Origin: Gemmatimonadaceae bacterium
GTDB taxonomy: Bacteria > Latescibacterota > UBA2968 > UBA8231
Length of the DNA stretch: 64,000 nucleotides
Assembly (NCBI GenBank): GCA_026706075.1
Contig: JAPOZM010000103.1
Location: 19,633 to 83,632, forward strand
Reading direction: 5' to 3'
Position numbers and translations under genes: made by a program. Shown piece by piece: positions 7,937 to 16,651 of the stretch. The notes beneath the pieces are model-generated. The model worked only from the letters and a program-made list of their open reading frames with translations, was not told the DNA's origin and ran no database searches. The number at the start of each line of letters is the position of its first letter. Positions within the stretch are counted from its first letter, which is position 1.

Positions 7937-8929
7937 TCACCCGTGGGTCTGCAGCGCCCCGGGGTTGATCGTGAAGAGCGCCGCCACGTAGACGGCGCAC
8001 AGTACCAGCAGAACAATCCCCTTCCAGCGCTCGAAGCGGTGCCCCAGCCTCATCAGGCCCAGCATGACGAAGACGATGATCAGCATGGCGGGGAACATGA
8101 AGTGGATGACGTCCTCCTCGACGACGAGGTCGTTCACCACCGCCGAGGCCCCGGCGATCCAGCAGATGTTGAGGATGTCCGCCCCGAGGATATTGCCCAC
8201 CGCCAGGCTCCCCTGCCGCTTGCGCGCCGCCGCGATGCAGGTGGCGACCTCGGGGATCGACGTCCCCAGGGCGACGACGAGGAGGGCGATGATCACGTCC
8301 GAGACGCCCATGGCCACGGCCAGGACCGGCGCCGCGACCACGATCCCCTCGCTGCTGATCAGCACCCCGGCCAGGCCGATCACGAGCAGCAGCAGCAGGC
8401 GGGGCCAGGAGCGGGGAGGCTCGCTCAGGTCCAGCTCCTCGTCCATCGGGTGCTGGCGGCGCTCCCAGTAGGCGTAGACCAGGTAGGCGAAGAAGCCGAG
8501 GACGAGGAGGCCCCCCTCCCAGCGCACGAGGGCGCCGTCGGAGGACATCCAGTAGGCCCCGAGGTGGGCGGCGACTAGGAAGGTGGCCGCCGAGCGCAGG
8601 ACGATGCGGTCGATCATCACCACCACGGGCGAGAACAGGGCCACCATGGGCAGGGCCAGGCCGTCGTCGTAGATCACCGAGCCGACGGCGTTGCCGAGGG
8701 CGATCTCGGCGCGGCCCTCGAGAGCCGCCCGCACCGACACGGCCAGCTCCGGCGAGGTGGTGCCGAGGCTGACCACGGCGATGCCGATGAGGATCGGCGG
8801 CACCCGCAGCCGCCGGGCCATGTCGGCCGCCCCGTCCACCATCCAGTCGGCGCACTTCACCAGCACGGCGAAGGAGCCGGCCATCAGGACGAGCGCGCCC
8901 CATACACCCTGTGATGTGAGCCACTCCAT
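7937..8929 (-). CDS. Na+/Ca2+ exchanger (CaCA family, YrbG-like)
   Basis: The 330-residue membrane protein has about ten hydrophobic segments and the two inverted alpha repeats of cation/Ca2+ antiporters: GTTSPELAVS with GNAVGSVI in the first half, and GTSIPEVATC with GNILGADI in the second. A charged loop near the middle separates the halves. It should exchange Na+ or H+ for Ca2+ across the inner membrane. It lies just upstream of the SDR gene on the same strand with a 25-base gap, but a functional link is doubtful. Confidence 0.9.
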   Translation of the reverse strand: MEWLTSQGVWGALVLMAGSFAVLVKCADWMVDGAADMARRLRVPPILIGIAVVSLGTTSPELAVSVRAALEGRAEIALGNAVGSVIYDDGLALPMVALFSPVVVMIDRIVLRSAATFLVAAHLGAYWMSSDGALVRWEGGLLVLGFFAYLVYAYWERRQHPMDEELDLSEPPRSWPRLLLLLVIGLAGVLISSEGIVVAAPVLAVAMGVSDVIIALLVVALGTSIPEVATCIAAARKRQGSLAVGNILGADILNICWIAGASAVVNDLVVEEDVIHFMFPAMLIIVFVMLGLMRLGHRFERWKGIVLLVLCAVYVAALFTINPGALQTHG

Positions 8930-9054
8930 TCGACCTCGCTCGCGTCGGTTCTTCCCCCGGGCCGCGGCCCGGGGAGGGGGTGCCCTGGGTGGTTGAATTC
9001 GGGAAAAGGGGCGCTCAACCTACCCCGCCCCCCGCAGGGTGTCAAGAATCGGGA

Positions 9055-9093
9055 AGGGAATAATTATTATTGTCAGTGGCATAATTATTCTAT
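9055..9093 (+). promoter_or_regulatory. Twin ARG-box operator (ArgR/AhrC-type) overlapping the argG promoter
   Basis: Two A+T-rich near-palindromes, each matching 11 of 14 positions of TGAATAATTATTCA, are centred at 9063.5 and 9084.5. As 18-mers (9055-9072 and 9076-9093) they are separated by 3 bp, which is the spacing known for paired ARG boxes in E. coli. Arms 9058-9067 and 9081-9090 also form a perfect 10-bp inverted repeat. A possible -35 TTGTCA (9070-9075) and -10 TATAGC (9091-9096) fall inside, so bound repressor would block RNA polymerase. No argR gene lies in the window. Confidence 0.75.
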
Positions 9094-9140
9094 AGCTTTT
9101 CGGCCCGATCCTTCCCCCGAGACCGGAGCTGCGGCAACCC

Positions 9141-10379
9141 ATGAACCTCCAGGATCTGAACGGCAGCCGTCTCCTCATGGCGGCCTCCGGCGGCCTCGAC
9201 AGTTGCACCATCACCCATTGGCTCACCTGGCACGGCGTCGAGGTGGTGGCCTACACGGCCGACCTCGGCCAGCCCGACGAGGAGGACATGGACGACGTGC
9301 GCGAGCGCATGCTCGCCTGCGGCGCCCGGGAGATGATCCTCGCCGACCTGCGGCCCGAGATCGCCGAAGCCGGATTCCAGCTGCTGCGCTGCGGCGCCCG
9401 CTACGAGGGAGGCTACTGGAACACCACCGGCATCGCCCGCCACGTGGTCGTGGCCGGCATGGTCCCGGAGATGGAGCGCCGGGGCATCACCCTCCTCTCC
9501 CACGGCGCCACCGGCCGCGGCAACGACCAGGTGCGGTTCGAGCTGGCGGCCCAGATGCTCAGCCCCGGCCTCCGGGTCTACGCCCCGTGGCGGGACCCCG
9601 CCTTCCTCGAGGCCTTCGGCGGACGCAGGGAGATGATCGAGTACTGCCAGGCCCACGGACTGCCGGTGAAGGCCACCCTCGAGAAGCCGTACTCCACCGA
9701 CGCCAACGTCCTCGGACTGACCCACGAGGCCGGGGAGCTGGAGTCCCTGGAGACATCGCCGGCCCTCGTGGAGCCGGGCATGGGCGTCTTCCCCGCCCGG
9801 GCGCCCGACGAGGCCCGCGTCGTCGAGGTCCGCTTCGAGGAGGGCCGGCCCGTCGCTCTCGACAGAACCGCCCTGGAGGGCTTCGACATGATGCGGGCGG
9901 CCAACGAGGTCGCCGGCGCCCACGGCGTCGGCATCGGGCTGCACGCCGTGGAGAACCGCTTCGTCGGCCTCAAGTCCCGGGGCGTGTACGAGGCCCCCGG
10001 CCTCGAGCTCCTGGGCCAGTGCTACGAGTACCTGCTGCAGCTGGTCCTCGACCGGCGCAGCCGCCGGTGCCACTCCCAGGTGAGCGGGTGGATCGCCGAG
10101 CAGGTCTACCAGGGCTACTGGTTCGACACGGCGACGCAGGCCTGCCGCGCCTTCGTCGACCACCTCGCCCGGCTGGCCACCGGCACGATCCGCGTCAGCC
10201 TCTACAAGGGGACGGTGCAGTTCGCCTCGGCCGCCGACGTGCCCCACTCCCTCTACCGCGAGGACGCCGCCTCCATGGAAGCGGTGGGCGACTTCGACCA
10301 CCGCGACTCGACCGGTTTCCTCGGCGTCCTCGGAGTCAGCGCCCGGATCCTCAGCCAGGCCGACCAGATCGAGCGCTGA
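9141..10379 (+). CDS. argG: Argininosuccinate synthase
   Basis: The 412-residue enzyme joins citrulline and aspartate with ATP in arginine synthesis. The N-terminal ATP pyrophosphatase loop ASGGLDSC is present, with the conserved HGATGRGNDQVRFE and EKPYSTDANVLG segments. Length and order fit the family. It differs from short ArgG forms in the C-terminal region, resembling the longer bacterial type. An ARG-box pair lies immediately upstream, a direct sign of arginine repression. It converges with the methyltransferase gene, with only three bases between the stops. No other arg gene is nearby. Confidence 0.95.
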   Translation: MNLQDLNGSRLLMAASGGLDSCTITHWLTWHGVEVVAYTADLGQPDEEDMDDVRERMLACGAREMILADLRPEIAEAGFQLLRCGARYEGGYWNTTGIARHVVVAGMVPEMERRGITLLSHGATGRGNDQVRFELAAQMLSPGLRVYAPWRDPAFLEAFGGRREMIEYCQAHGLPVKATLEKPYSTDANVLGLTHEAGELESLETSPALVEPGMGVFPARAPDEARVVEVRFEEGRPVALDRTALEGFDMMRAANEVAGAHGVGIGLHAVENRFVGLKSRGVYEAPGLELLGQCYEYLLQLVLDRRSRRCHSQVSGWIAEQVYQGYWFDTATQACRAFVDHLARLATGTIRVSLYKGTVQFASAADVPHSLYREDAASMEAVGDFDHRDSTGFLGVLGVSARILSQADQIER

Positions 10380-10382
10380 CGC

Positions 10383-11198
10383 TCACACCGCCTCGGCCAC
10401 CCAGACCTGCTCGCCGTGCCCGGGGTACGGCCGCCCGTCGAAGCCGCCCCACAGGGCGACGGGCCGGAAGCCGGCCGCCTCCAGCAGCCACTCCATCTCG
10501 TAGCGGAAGGTGTAGCGCAGCACCAGCTCGCCGCGCTCGCTGCCCGCGACCCCGCCGCCGGCGTCGAGGCTCTGGAAGTGGAGTTCCTGCCGCAGGAGCT
10601 GCTCGGCCAGGTCGTACTCCCGCCGGTAGCGGACGCGGACCCTCGTCCCCCCTTCGTCGGTGAACTCCGTGTCCACGGGAAGCCGGTCGACCGGCGTCTC
10701 TGCCGGTGGCCCGCGCAGGACGACGGCCTCCAGGTCGAGGCTGGGATCGAACTGGTTGAGGGCCAGGCGGCCCCCGGGTTCCAGCAGATCGTGGAAGCCG
10801 GCGAGGGCGGCGAACTGGTCGGCAGGCGTGAGCAGGTGCTGGAAGGTGCGGTACGGCAGGCTGATGAGCCGGAAAGGGCCGGGCAACTCCGGCGGGTCCC
10901 GCATGTCGCCCCGGAGCAGGGTGACGCGCGCGGCGGCCTCGGGGGGCAGGGTGGCGGCCCGGCTTCGGGCGGCGGCCAGCATCTCGGGAGAGAGCTCGAG
11001 GCCGGTGGCCGCGAGGCCGGCGGCGGCCACGGGGAAGAGGGTGCGGCCGCTGCCGCACCCCGGCTCCAGGACCGGCCCCCCGCACTCGACCGCCAGGTCG
11101 CGGTAGAACTCCAACTCGCCGGGCAGGCCGGTGTCGTAGCGGTCGTAGTGGCGGGCCAGGGGGCCGGAATACCCGCCGGCGCAGGAGCCGCGGCTCAG
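10383..11198 (-). CDS. Class I SAM-dependent methyltransferase, apparent CTG start
   Basis: The frame encodes about 271 residues with a clear SAM-binding motif [12 protein letters not shown], near residue 43, an acidic residue after [11 protein letters not shown], and RGDMRDPPE (motif II/III region). The substrate is unknown. No ATG, GTG or TTG occurs in frame before the conserved YDRYD region. The best initiation site is CTG at 11196-11198, which overlaps the mdh stop as CTGA and has GAGGAC about five bases upstream. The alternative, a TTG inside GELEF, would delete conserved residues. Coupling to mdh may be the only source of translation. Confidence 0.75.
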   Translation of the reverse strand: MSRGSCAGGYSGPLARHYDRYDTGLPGELEFYRDLAVECGGPVLEPGCGSGRTLFPVAAAGLAATGLELSPEMLAAARSRAATLPPEAAARVTLLRGDMRDPPELPGPFRLISLPYRTFQHLLTPADQFAALAGFHDLLEPGGRLALNQFDPSLDLEAVVLRGPPAETPVDRLPVDTEFTDEGGTRVRVRYRREYDLAEQLLRQELHFQSLDAGGGVAGSERGELVLRYTFRYEMEWLLEAAGFRPVALWGGFDGRPYPGHGEQVWVAEAV

Positions 11199-12181
11199 AG
11201 CAGGTCCTCGACGACGGCGCGCTCCTCGAGCAGCTCCTCCTCCGTGGCCTTGATCTTGCCGCGGGCGAACTCGCTGAGCTCCAGGCCCTCCACGACCTCG
11301 ATGCCGCCCCGGCCGTCGGAACGCACCGGGAAGGAGAACACCAGGCCCTCGTCGATGCCGTAGCTGCCCGTGGAGGCAACCGCCGCCGAGAAGAACTCCC
11401 CCTCGGGCGTGGCGTGCAGGACGCTGCGCACGTGATCGAGGGCGGCGTTGGCCGCCGAGGCCGCGCTCGACAGGCCGCGGGCGGCGATCACCTCGGCTCC
11501 ACGCTGCTGCACGGTCTGGATGAACTCCCCCTGGAGCCAGCCCACGTGGCCGATGACCTCGGTGCACGGCCTGCCGCGGACCTTCGCGTTCTCCGCGTCG
11601 GGGTACTGAGTGGCGGAGTGGTTGCCCCAGATCGCCACGTTCGTCACCTCCGCCACCCGGACCCCCGCCTTGAGCGCCAGCTGCGCCTGGGCCCGGTTCT
11701 GGTCGAGGCGCATCATGGCGTGGAAGCGCTCGCGCGGGATCCCGCCCTTGACGCCATGGTGCATGGCGATGAGGCAGTTCGTGTTGGCCGGGTTGCCGAC
11801 GACCAGGACCCGCACGTCGGCGGCGGCCCGGGCCAGGGCCTGACCCTGGCCGACGAAGATCGGACCGTTCTCGCGGATCAGGTCGCCGCGCTCCATGCCC
11901 TTTCCGCGCGGCTTCGAGCCGATCAGCAGTCCCCAGTTGACCCCCTCGAAGGCCTCCTTGGCATCGTCGGTGACGCGGACGTCGTCGAGGAGCGGGAAGG
12001 CGCAGTCCTGCAGCTCCATGACCACGCCTTCGAGGGCGGGCAGGGCCGGGGTGATCTCGAGCAGGTGCAGGGCCACGCGGGTGTCGTGGCCGAAGACCTC
12101 TCCAGAGGCCAGGCGGGGAAGGATGGCGTATCCGATCTGTCCGGCGGCGCCGGTGACGGCAACCCGTACGGTGCGTGACAT
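11195..12181 (-). CDS. mdh: Malate dehydrogenase (cytosolic-type)
   Basis: The 328-residue NAD-dependent enzyme interconverts malate and oxaloacetate in the TCA cycle. [11 protein letters not shown] is the nucleotide loop; [12 protein letters not shown] holds the mobile-loop arginines; [11 protein letters not shown] and MRLDQNRA are family signatures; WGNHSATQ carries the catalytic His. This is the eukaryotic-cytosolic-like group also found in many bacteria. The start MSRTVRVAV directly precedes the Rossmann strand; the longer frame to 12292 is an unlikely proline-rich extension. Confidence 0.95.
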   Translation of the reverse strand: MSRTVRVAVTGAAGQIGYAILPRLASGEVFGHDTRVALHLLEITPALPALEGVVMELQDCAFPLLDDVRVTDDAKEAFEGVNWGLLIGSKPRGKGMERGDLIRENGPIFVGQGQALARAAADVRVLVVGNPANTNCLIAMHHGVKGGIPRERFHAMMRLDQNRAQAQLALKAGVRVAEVTNVAIWGNHSATQYPDAENAKVRGRPCTEVIGHVGWLQGEFIQTVQQRGAEVIAARGLSSAASAANAALDHVRSVLHATPEGEFFSAAVASTGSYGIDEGLVFSFPVRSDGRGGIEVVEGLELSEFARGKIKATEEELLEERAVVEDLL

Positions 12182-12330
12182 GCGGTGCGAGCTCCAGTCT
12201 TGGTTGGGGCGCGGCCCTTGCGGCGGGCCGGGAACCGCGCCGGGGACTGCGGGAGGGGGACAGAAAATCTGCCCGGTCCCCTCCGCAGGCAAGAAGGGCC
12301 TCCGAGCTATCGGCTGCCGGGGGCCCTGCC

Positions 12331-12336
12331 TATACT
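12331..12336 (+). promoter_or_regulatory. Putative -10 element of the amidohydrolase gene
   Basis: TATACT lies 33 bases before the ATG with an AAAGGA ribosome site in between. No matching -35 hexamer is visible at 16-18 bp, so activation or a degenerate -35 is implied. Confidence 0.45.
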
Positions 12337-12369
12337 GTGGCCCAACCCAGGCGAAAGGACGACCCCACC

Positions 12370-13539
12370 ATGGCCCCTCCTTCCCTTCTGCTGTGCGGCG
12401 GGCACGTGATCGACCCGCGCAACGGCGTCGACGGCCCGGCCGACGTGGCCGTCGCCGACGGCGTGATCCAGGCCGTCGGACCCGGCCTCGGCTTCGAGGC
12501 CGGCAAGAGGATCGACGTGAGCGGCCTCTACGTCACCCCGGGCCTGATCGACATCCACGTGCACGTGTACGGCGGCTACGCGGGATGGATGTTCCCCGAT
12601 CCCCACTCCCTGCCCAACGGCGTGACCACCGTCGTCGACACGGGCGGCGCCGGGTGGAAGGATCTGGACGACTTCGTCACCTCCATCATCCAGCCCGCCA
12701 CTACCCGGGTCCTGGTCCTGGTCAACATCGTCGGGGCCGGCATGACGGGGGGCCCCGAGCAGGATGTCCGCGAGATGGAGCCCGAGCCCTGCGCCGAGGC
12801 CGTGGGCCGCCACCCCGAGCACTGCGTGGGCACGAAGTCCGCCCACTTCGGGGGGCCGGGGTGGGAGTCGGCCGGCGGCGCCATCGAGGCCGCCCGGCTC
12901 TCGGGATCGATCGCCATGATCGACTTCGCGCCCCAGCCGACCCGCAGCTACCGGGAGCTGCTCGAGCGCATGAGCCCGGGGGACATCCACACCCACCTCT
13001 ACGCCGCCCACATCCCCCTCCTCGACGAGGAGTCGAGGGTCAACGGCTACGTGAGGGAGGCCCGCGAGCGCGGCGTCATCTTCGACACCGGACACGGCAA
13101 CGGCAGCTTCTGGTTCCGCATCGCCGTGCCCGCCATGGAGCAGGGCTTCCCGCCCGACACGATCAGCACCGACCTGCACAAGGCCAGCCGCATGCTGCCC
13201 AACGCCACCATGCCGGTGACCATGTCCAAGTTCCTCGCCCTCGGCATGCCGCTGCAGGAGGTGGTGGACCGTTCGACGCGGAAGGCCGCCGACGTGATCC
13301 GCCGGCCGGAGCTCGGCCACCTGACGCCGGGCGCCGAGGCCGACGTGGCCGTCCTCGCCCTTCACGAGGGAGACTTCGGGTTCGTCGACTCGGGCCGGGC
13401 CCGCATGGCCGGCGGCCGGAAGCTCGAGTGCGAGCTGACCCTGCGCGCCGGCCAGGTGGTGTGGGACCTCAACGGCCGCAGCCGCCCGTCCTGGGACGAT
13501 CTCGGGGACTACCGGAACTCGGAGCAGGGCCACCCCTGA
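12370..13539 (+). CDS. Amidohydrolase/deacetylase-family metallohydrolase
   Basis: The 389-residue protein is a dihydroorotase/D-aminoacylase-like TIM-barrel hydrolase. [11 protein letters not shown] carries the first metal His pair; [17 protein letters not shown] and STDLHK supply later His and Asp ligands; a lysine in VGTKSAHFG could be the carbamylated bridging residue. The family (EF_0837/AHA_3915-like) hydrolyses N-acyl or cyclic amide substrates not yet generalised. The ATG has AAAGGA at a good distance, and a TATACT -10 lies upstream. It is followed by tRNA-Tyr and is probably a single-gene unit. Confidence 0.85.
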   Translation: MAPPSLLLCGGHVIDPRNGVDGPADVAVADGVIQAVGPGLGFEAGKRIDVSGLYVTPGLIDIHVHVYGGYAGWMFPDPHSLPNGVTTVVDTGGAGWKDLDDFVTSIIQPATTRVLVLVNIVGAGMTGGPEQDVREMEPEPCAEAVGRHPEHCVGTKSAHFGGPGWESAGGAIEAARLSGSIAMIDFAPQPTRSYRELLERMSPGDIHTHLYAAHIPLLDEESRVNGYVREARERGVIFDTGHGNGSFWFRIAVPAMEQGFPPDTISTDLHKASRMLPNATMPVTMSKFLALGMPLQEVVDRSTRKAADVIRRPELGHLTPGAEADVAVLALHEGDFGFVDSGRARMAGGRKLECELTLRAGQVVWDLNGRSRPSWDDLGDYRNSEQGHP

Positions 13540-13609
13540 CGTGTTGACAGATCCGTGAGGCGGGGCGAGGTTTGCGTGCTCGTCCGGCCCCGGGCGAGCG
13601 GTTCATCGG

Positions 13610-13695
13610 GGGGAGATACCCAAGCGGTCAACGGGGGCAGACTGTAAATCTGCTGGCGTACGCCTTCGCAGGTTCGAATCCTGCTCTCCCCACCA
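13610..13695 (+). tRNA. tRNA-Tyr (GUA)
   Basis: This is a class II tRNA of 86 bases including an encoded CCA. The acceptor stem pairs GGGGAGA with TCTCCCC; the anticodon stem GCAGA/TCTGC encloses CTGTAAA, giving GUA. A long variable arm precedes the T arm GGTTCGAATCC. A perfect TTGACA lies at 13544-13549, but no convincing -10 follows. Confidence 0.97.
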
Positions 13696-13753
13696 CTTCT
13701 CTGCTCCGGCACCCACTCCCACGACGGCACCCCGCGGCCCACCGGGCGGCGGC

Positions 13754-14935
13754 TCATTTCCGCAGGTGGCCGCGGATCGCCTCCAGGCGCTGCTGATGGG
13801 CGGCGCCGTCGCGCTGCCACGCCTCCAGCAGGAAGGCCAGCAGGACGAGGAGGACCGCGGCCGAGCCGCCGGCGGCGGCGGTGAGCAGGGCCCGGCGGGG
13901 AGCGCTGCGCGCCTTCGGCGGAGTCGCCGGATCGAGGACCTGCAGGGTCGGGGTGTCGCGCGCCTCGCGGACCTTGGCCTCCTCGAGCTGGGCCCCGAGA
14001 AATAGCAGGACCTCCTCGCGCATCTTCACCTGCAGGGTCAGGGCGGCGTGGTCCTGCATCAGCCCGGGCAGCTCCTTCAGGGGCGGGCCCAGGGGACGCT
14101 CGGAGGCTCCGGGAGCGCCGCCCATCCGGCGCGAGAGGTCGCCCACCAGCGCCCGCAGCTGCCGGTCGAGCTCGTCCACCCTCATGGCGAGGGCCTGCCG
14201 GTCGGCGTGGTCGGATGCCACCTGCCGCGAGAGGACGCCGAGCTCGACCTGCTTCAGGGAGAGCTCGAAGGCGAGTCCCTTGGCCACGTCGACGGCGGCG
14301 GCGGTCTGCGCCTCGATGTCGACCACCCCGTGGGCATCCTGGAAGTCGCGCAGGCGCGACGCGTCGGCGCCCAGCTCCTCGCGCGTGCTGCGCACCCTGC
14401 CCTCGAGGAACCCGCGCAGGGATGACGCCTGCCGCCGGCGATACTCGCGGTTGAGGCTGTCGAGGAGGGCGGCCAGGGTGTTGGCCAGGTCCGCCGCCAG
14501 CTTCGGCGTTGCTGCCGTGGCCCGCAGGACCAGGCTGCCGTCGTCGCCGAGCTCCGACTCCACCGCCTCCGACAGCCACTCGATGGCGGCGTCCCGGTGG
14601 GGGGCCTCGTAGACGCGCACCAGCTCGTGGCGATCGACGGCCAGGCCGAGCAGCCGGCGGCTCTGCAGCAGGGTGAGGAGCCGCTCCGAGGGGATCGGCA
14701 GGCCCACCAGACCGGCCAGCCCCAGGGGCAGACCGCCGGCCCCCGGCAGCAGGGAGCGGCCGATCCCCACCGCCTCCTCCTCCGGGGGCAGCAGGCTGGT
14801 GCGGGCCGTCCAGCGCTCGGGCAGAAGCAGACTGACTCCGGCTGCCGCCGCCGTCGCCGCCAGGGTGCCGGCGACAAGCAGGCGCCGCCACTTCACCAGG
14901 ACCGGCACGTAGTCGAGCAGGTTGCGCTGCTCCAT
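13754..14935 (-). CDS. Wzz/GumC-type polysaccharide chain-length/co-polymerase protein
   Basis: The 393-residue protein has the PCP architecture. An N-terminal transmembrane segment (about residues 17-35, LLVAGTLAATAAAAGVSLL) is followed by a conserved proximal periplasmic region. A long helical segment spans about residues 140-320 with LNREYRRRQ and repeated LRxF/ELxx patterns. A second transmembrane segment sits near the end (about 355-375), preceded by a Pro-rich ATPPKARSAP motif. There is no cytoplasmic tyrosine-kinase domain. It should partner the OPX exporter encoded two bases upstream and set chain length or link polymerisation to export. No glycosyltransferases or Wzx/Wzy genes occur nearby. 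Confidence 0.85.
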   Translation of the reverse strand: MEQRNLLDYVPVLVKWRRLLVAGTLAATAAAAGVSLLLPERWTARTSLLPPEEEAVGIGRSLLPGAGGLPLGLAGLVGLPIPSERLLTLLQSRRLLGLAVDRHELVRVYEAPHRDAAIEWLSEAVESELGDDGSLVLRATAATPKLAADLANTLAALLDSLNREYRRRQASSLRGFLEGRVRSTREELGADASRLRDFQDAHGVVDIEAQTAAAVDVAKGLAFELSLKQVELGVLSRQVASDHADRQALAMRVDELDRQLRALVGDLSRRMGGAPGASERPLGPPLKELPGLMQDHAALTLQVKMREEVLLFLGAQLEEAKVREARDTPTLQVLDPATPPKARSAPRRALLTAAAGGSAAVLLVLLAFLLEAWQRDGAAHQQRLEAIRGHLRK

Positions 14936-14937
14936 GC

Positions 14938-16647
14938 TCAGTTGCTCAGGGTCACGAAGAGCAGCAGCACCGTGGCCACCTGGCTGGCGACCTGGATCCC
15001 CTGGGTGAAGAGCAGCCAGTAGTCCCGCGCCGGCCGCTCCTTGACCCAGATGCGGTCCCCCGGCTCGATCTGCTCCACGTCCTCCACATCCATCCGTTCC
15101 CCGGTCCGCGCCTTGATGACCTCCACGTCCCCCGAGGACTGCCAGCCGAAGCCTCCGGCCCGGGAGATGTAGTCGGAGACCGTGTAGCTCTCCACGTAGG
15201 GCACGGCTCCCGGATAGGCCGCCTGCCCGGAGACCAGGACGGTCCGCTGGGAGGCGGGGACGGTGATCACGTCCCCCGGGAGGACGAGGATGTTCTGCGA
15301 TGCGTCGCCCTCCCGGAAGAGAGCCACGAAGTCGACGACCATCTGCCCCCTCTTCTCGCGGCTCTTCATGTTGAAGTAGCTCTTCTCCTCCTTGTCCCAG
15401 GCCTCGGGGGGAATGGTCAGGATGCGCTGGAACTCCGGGTCGCCGCGGTCGACCTCCTGGAGACGGCGCACCACGCGGGCCTCCGGGAGGGAAGCCTCCT
15501 GGGTGAAGCCTCCGGCCCACTCGATCACCTGCCCCAGAGACACGCCTTCCTCGCCCACGATGTAGGGACCCGGCCTCTCGACCTCGCCCGTGACGGTGGC
15601 CGTGGACTCCTGCAGGTATCCCTGGCGCATGCGCGCCACCAGCCAGTCCCCCGGCTGCAGGGCGAGATCGGCGGCTGGATCCCCGGCCAGGGCCGCCGCC
15701 AGATCGATCTGCTGGGAGGCCTGGCGCTGCCCGTCGTCGTGAAACCGGAAGAGGAAGACCCCCTTCGGATCGATGTTGGGCGCCGGGCCCATGGACAAGG
15801 TCGCCAGGTCGCTGATCCGGTCCCCGGCCACGTATTCGACGATCCTGGGGGTGACCCAGGCCTCCATGGTGCGCACCAGGTGCTGCCTGGAAGGCACGAC
15901 GATGATGTCGCCGTCCTCGACGAAGGGGTTGTACCGGGACACGCCGGTCAGCTCGTAGAAGTCGAGATCGACGCGCCTCGACTCGATCCGGCGGAAGACC
16001 TCCAGATCCCCGGAACGGGCCCACGCCCGCAGCCGGGCGCGCCGCTCCGGAGACAGGCCGTGGGTGCGGATCACCTGGATGTTCCGCCTGGAGCCGTTGT
16101 CGAGCAGGCCCTTCACCTGCCGGAGGACGGCATCGACCCGCTGCACGCCGTTGGCGACGGTGACGCCGGGTTCCTGCACGAGTCCGGTGACGGTCACCGG
16201 GAAGCGCCGCAGGGCGCTCAGCTCGGCCGTGATCCGGCCCTCGAGGAAGTTGGCGCCGTAGGCGCTGTCCAGGGCGGCGCGGACCTCGCGCAGCCGCCGC
16301 GCCCCCACCTGGATGCGCCCCATCCGCGGGATGAACAGGCCGCCCTCGGCCAGCACCCGGACCTCCACCGCCTCGTCCGCTTCGGGCATGCGGACCAGGA
16401 ACCGGTCGCCGGGTCCCACCAGGTACTCGCCGCTGCGCAGGACCTCCTCGTACGCGTCGACCCCGATCAGCGGTTCGGGCAGGGGCTCCTCCGCCTCCGG
16501 CGCCTCCGGCACCTGCACCTCCGCCCCCTCGGCGCCGGCGGGGATGCGGATCGTCATGGCTTCCTGTCCGGGGGCCGGCCCCGGGGCGATGAGGAGGGCC
16601 GCGAGGGACAGCCCAAAGGGAATCCACGTGCGGTTGCAGCCGGTCAT
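14938..16647 (-). CDS. Polysaccharide export outer-membrane protein (OPX/Wza-like) with SLBB domains
   Basis: The 569-residue protein has a signal peptide ending near PGPAPGQEA. A poly_export domain follows from about residue 70 (GEYLVGPGDRFLV). Several SLBB-like repeats are seen, such as VTVTGLVQEPGV, ATVTGEVERPGPY and VLVSGQAAYPGAV. A C-terminal hydrophobic segment (about 545-565) could span a membrane. It likely forms the periplasmic/outer-membrane channel for an exopolysaccharide. Length exceeds Wza (about 380) because of the extra SLBB copies. It follows thrB by four bases in an otherwise housekeeping operon, and the Wzz-type gene follows. Confidence 0.88.
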   Translation of the reverse strand: MTGCNRTWIPFGLSLAALLIAPGPAPGQEAMTIRIPAGAEGAEVQVPEAPEAEEPLPEPLIGVDAYEEVLRSGEYLVGPGDRFLVRMPEADEAVEVRVLAEGGLFIPRMGRIQVGARRLREVRAALDSAYGANFLEGRITAELSALRRFPVTVTGLVQEPGVTVANGVQRVDAVLRQVKGLLDNGSRRNIQVIRTHGLSPERRARLRAWARSGDLEVFRRIESRRVDLDFYELTGVSRYNPFVEDGDIIVVPSRQHLVRTMEAWVTPRIVEYVAGDRISDLATLSMGPAPNIDPKGVFLFRFHDDGQRQASQQIDLAAALAGDPAADLALQPGDWLVARMRQGYLQESTATVTGEVERPGPYIVGEEGVSLGQVIEWAGGFTQEASLPEARVVRRLQEVDRGDPEFQRILTIPPEAWDKEEKSYFNMKSREKRGQMVVDFVALFREGDASQNILVLPGDVITVPASQRTVLVSGQAAYPGAVPYVESYTVSDYISRAGGFGWQSSGDVEVIKARTGERMDVEDVEQIEPGDRIWVKERPARDYWLLFTQGIQVASQVATVLLLFVTLSN

Positions 16648-16651
16648 GCCG

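Noticed and set aside
9058..9100. A+T-rich island as a replication origin or insertion scar
   Set aside because: No DnaA boxes, duplications or transposase remains; the ARG-box pair explains the composition.
13544..13576. Promoter for tRNA-Tyr
   Set aside because: The TTGACA is perfect but no acceptable -10 hexamer lies at 16-18 bp, so it is left out as a feature.
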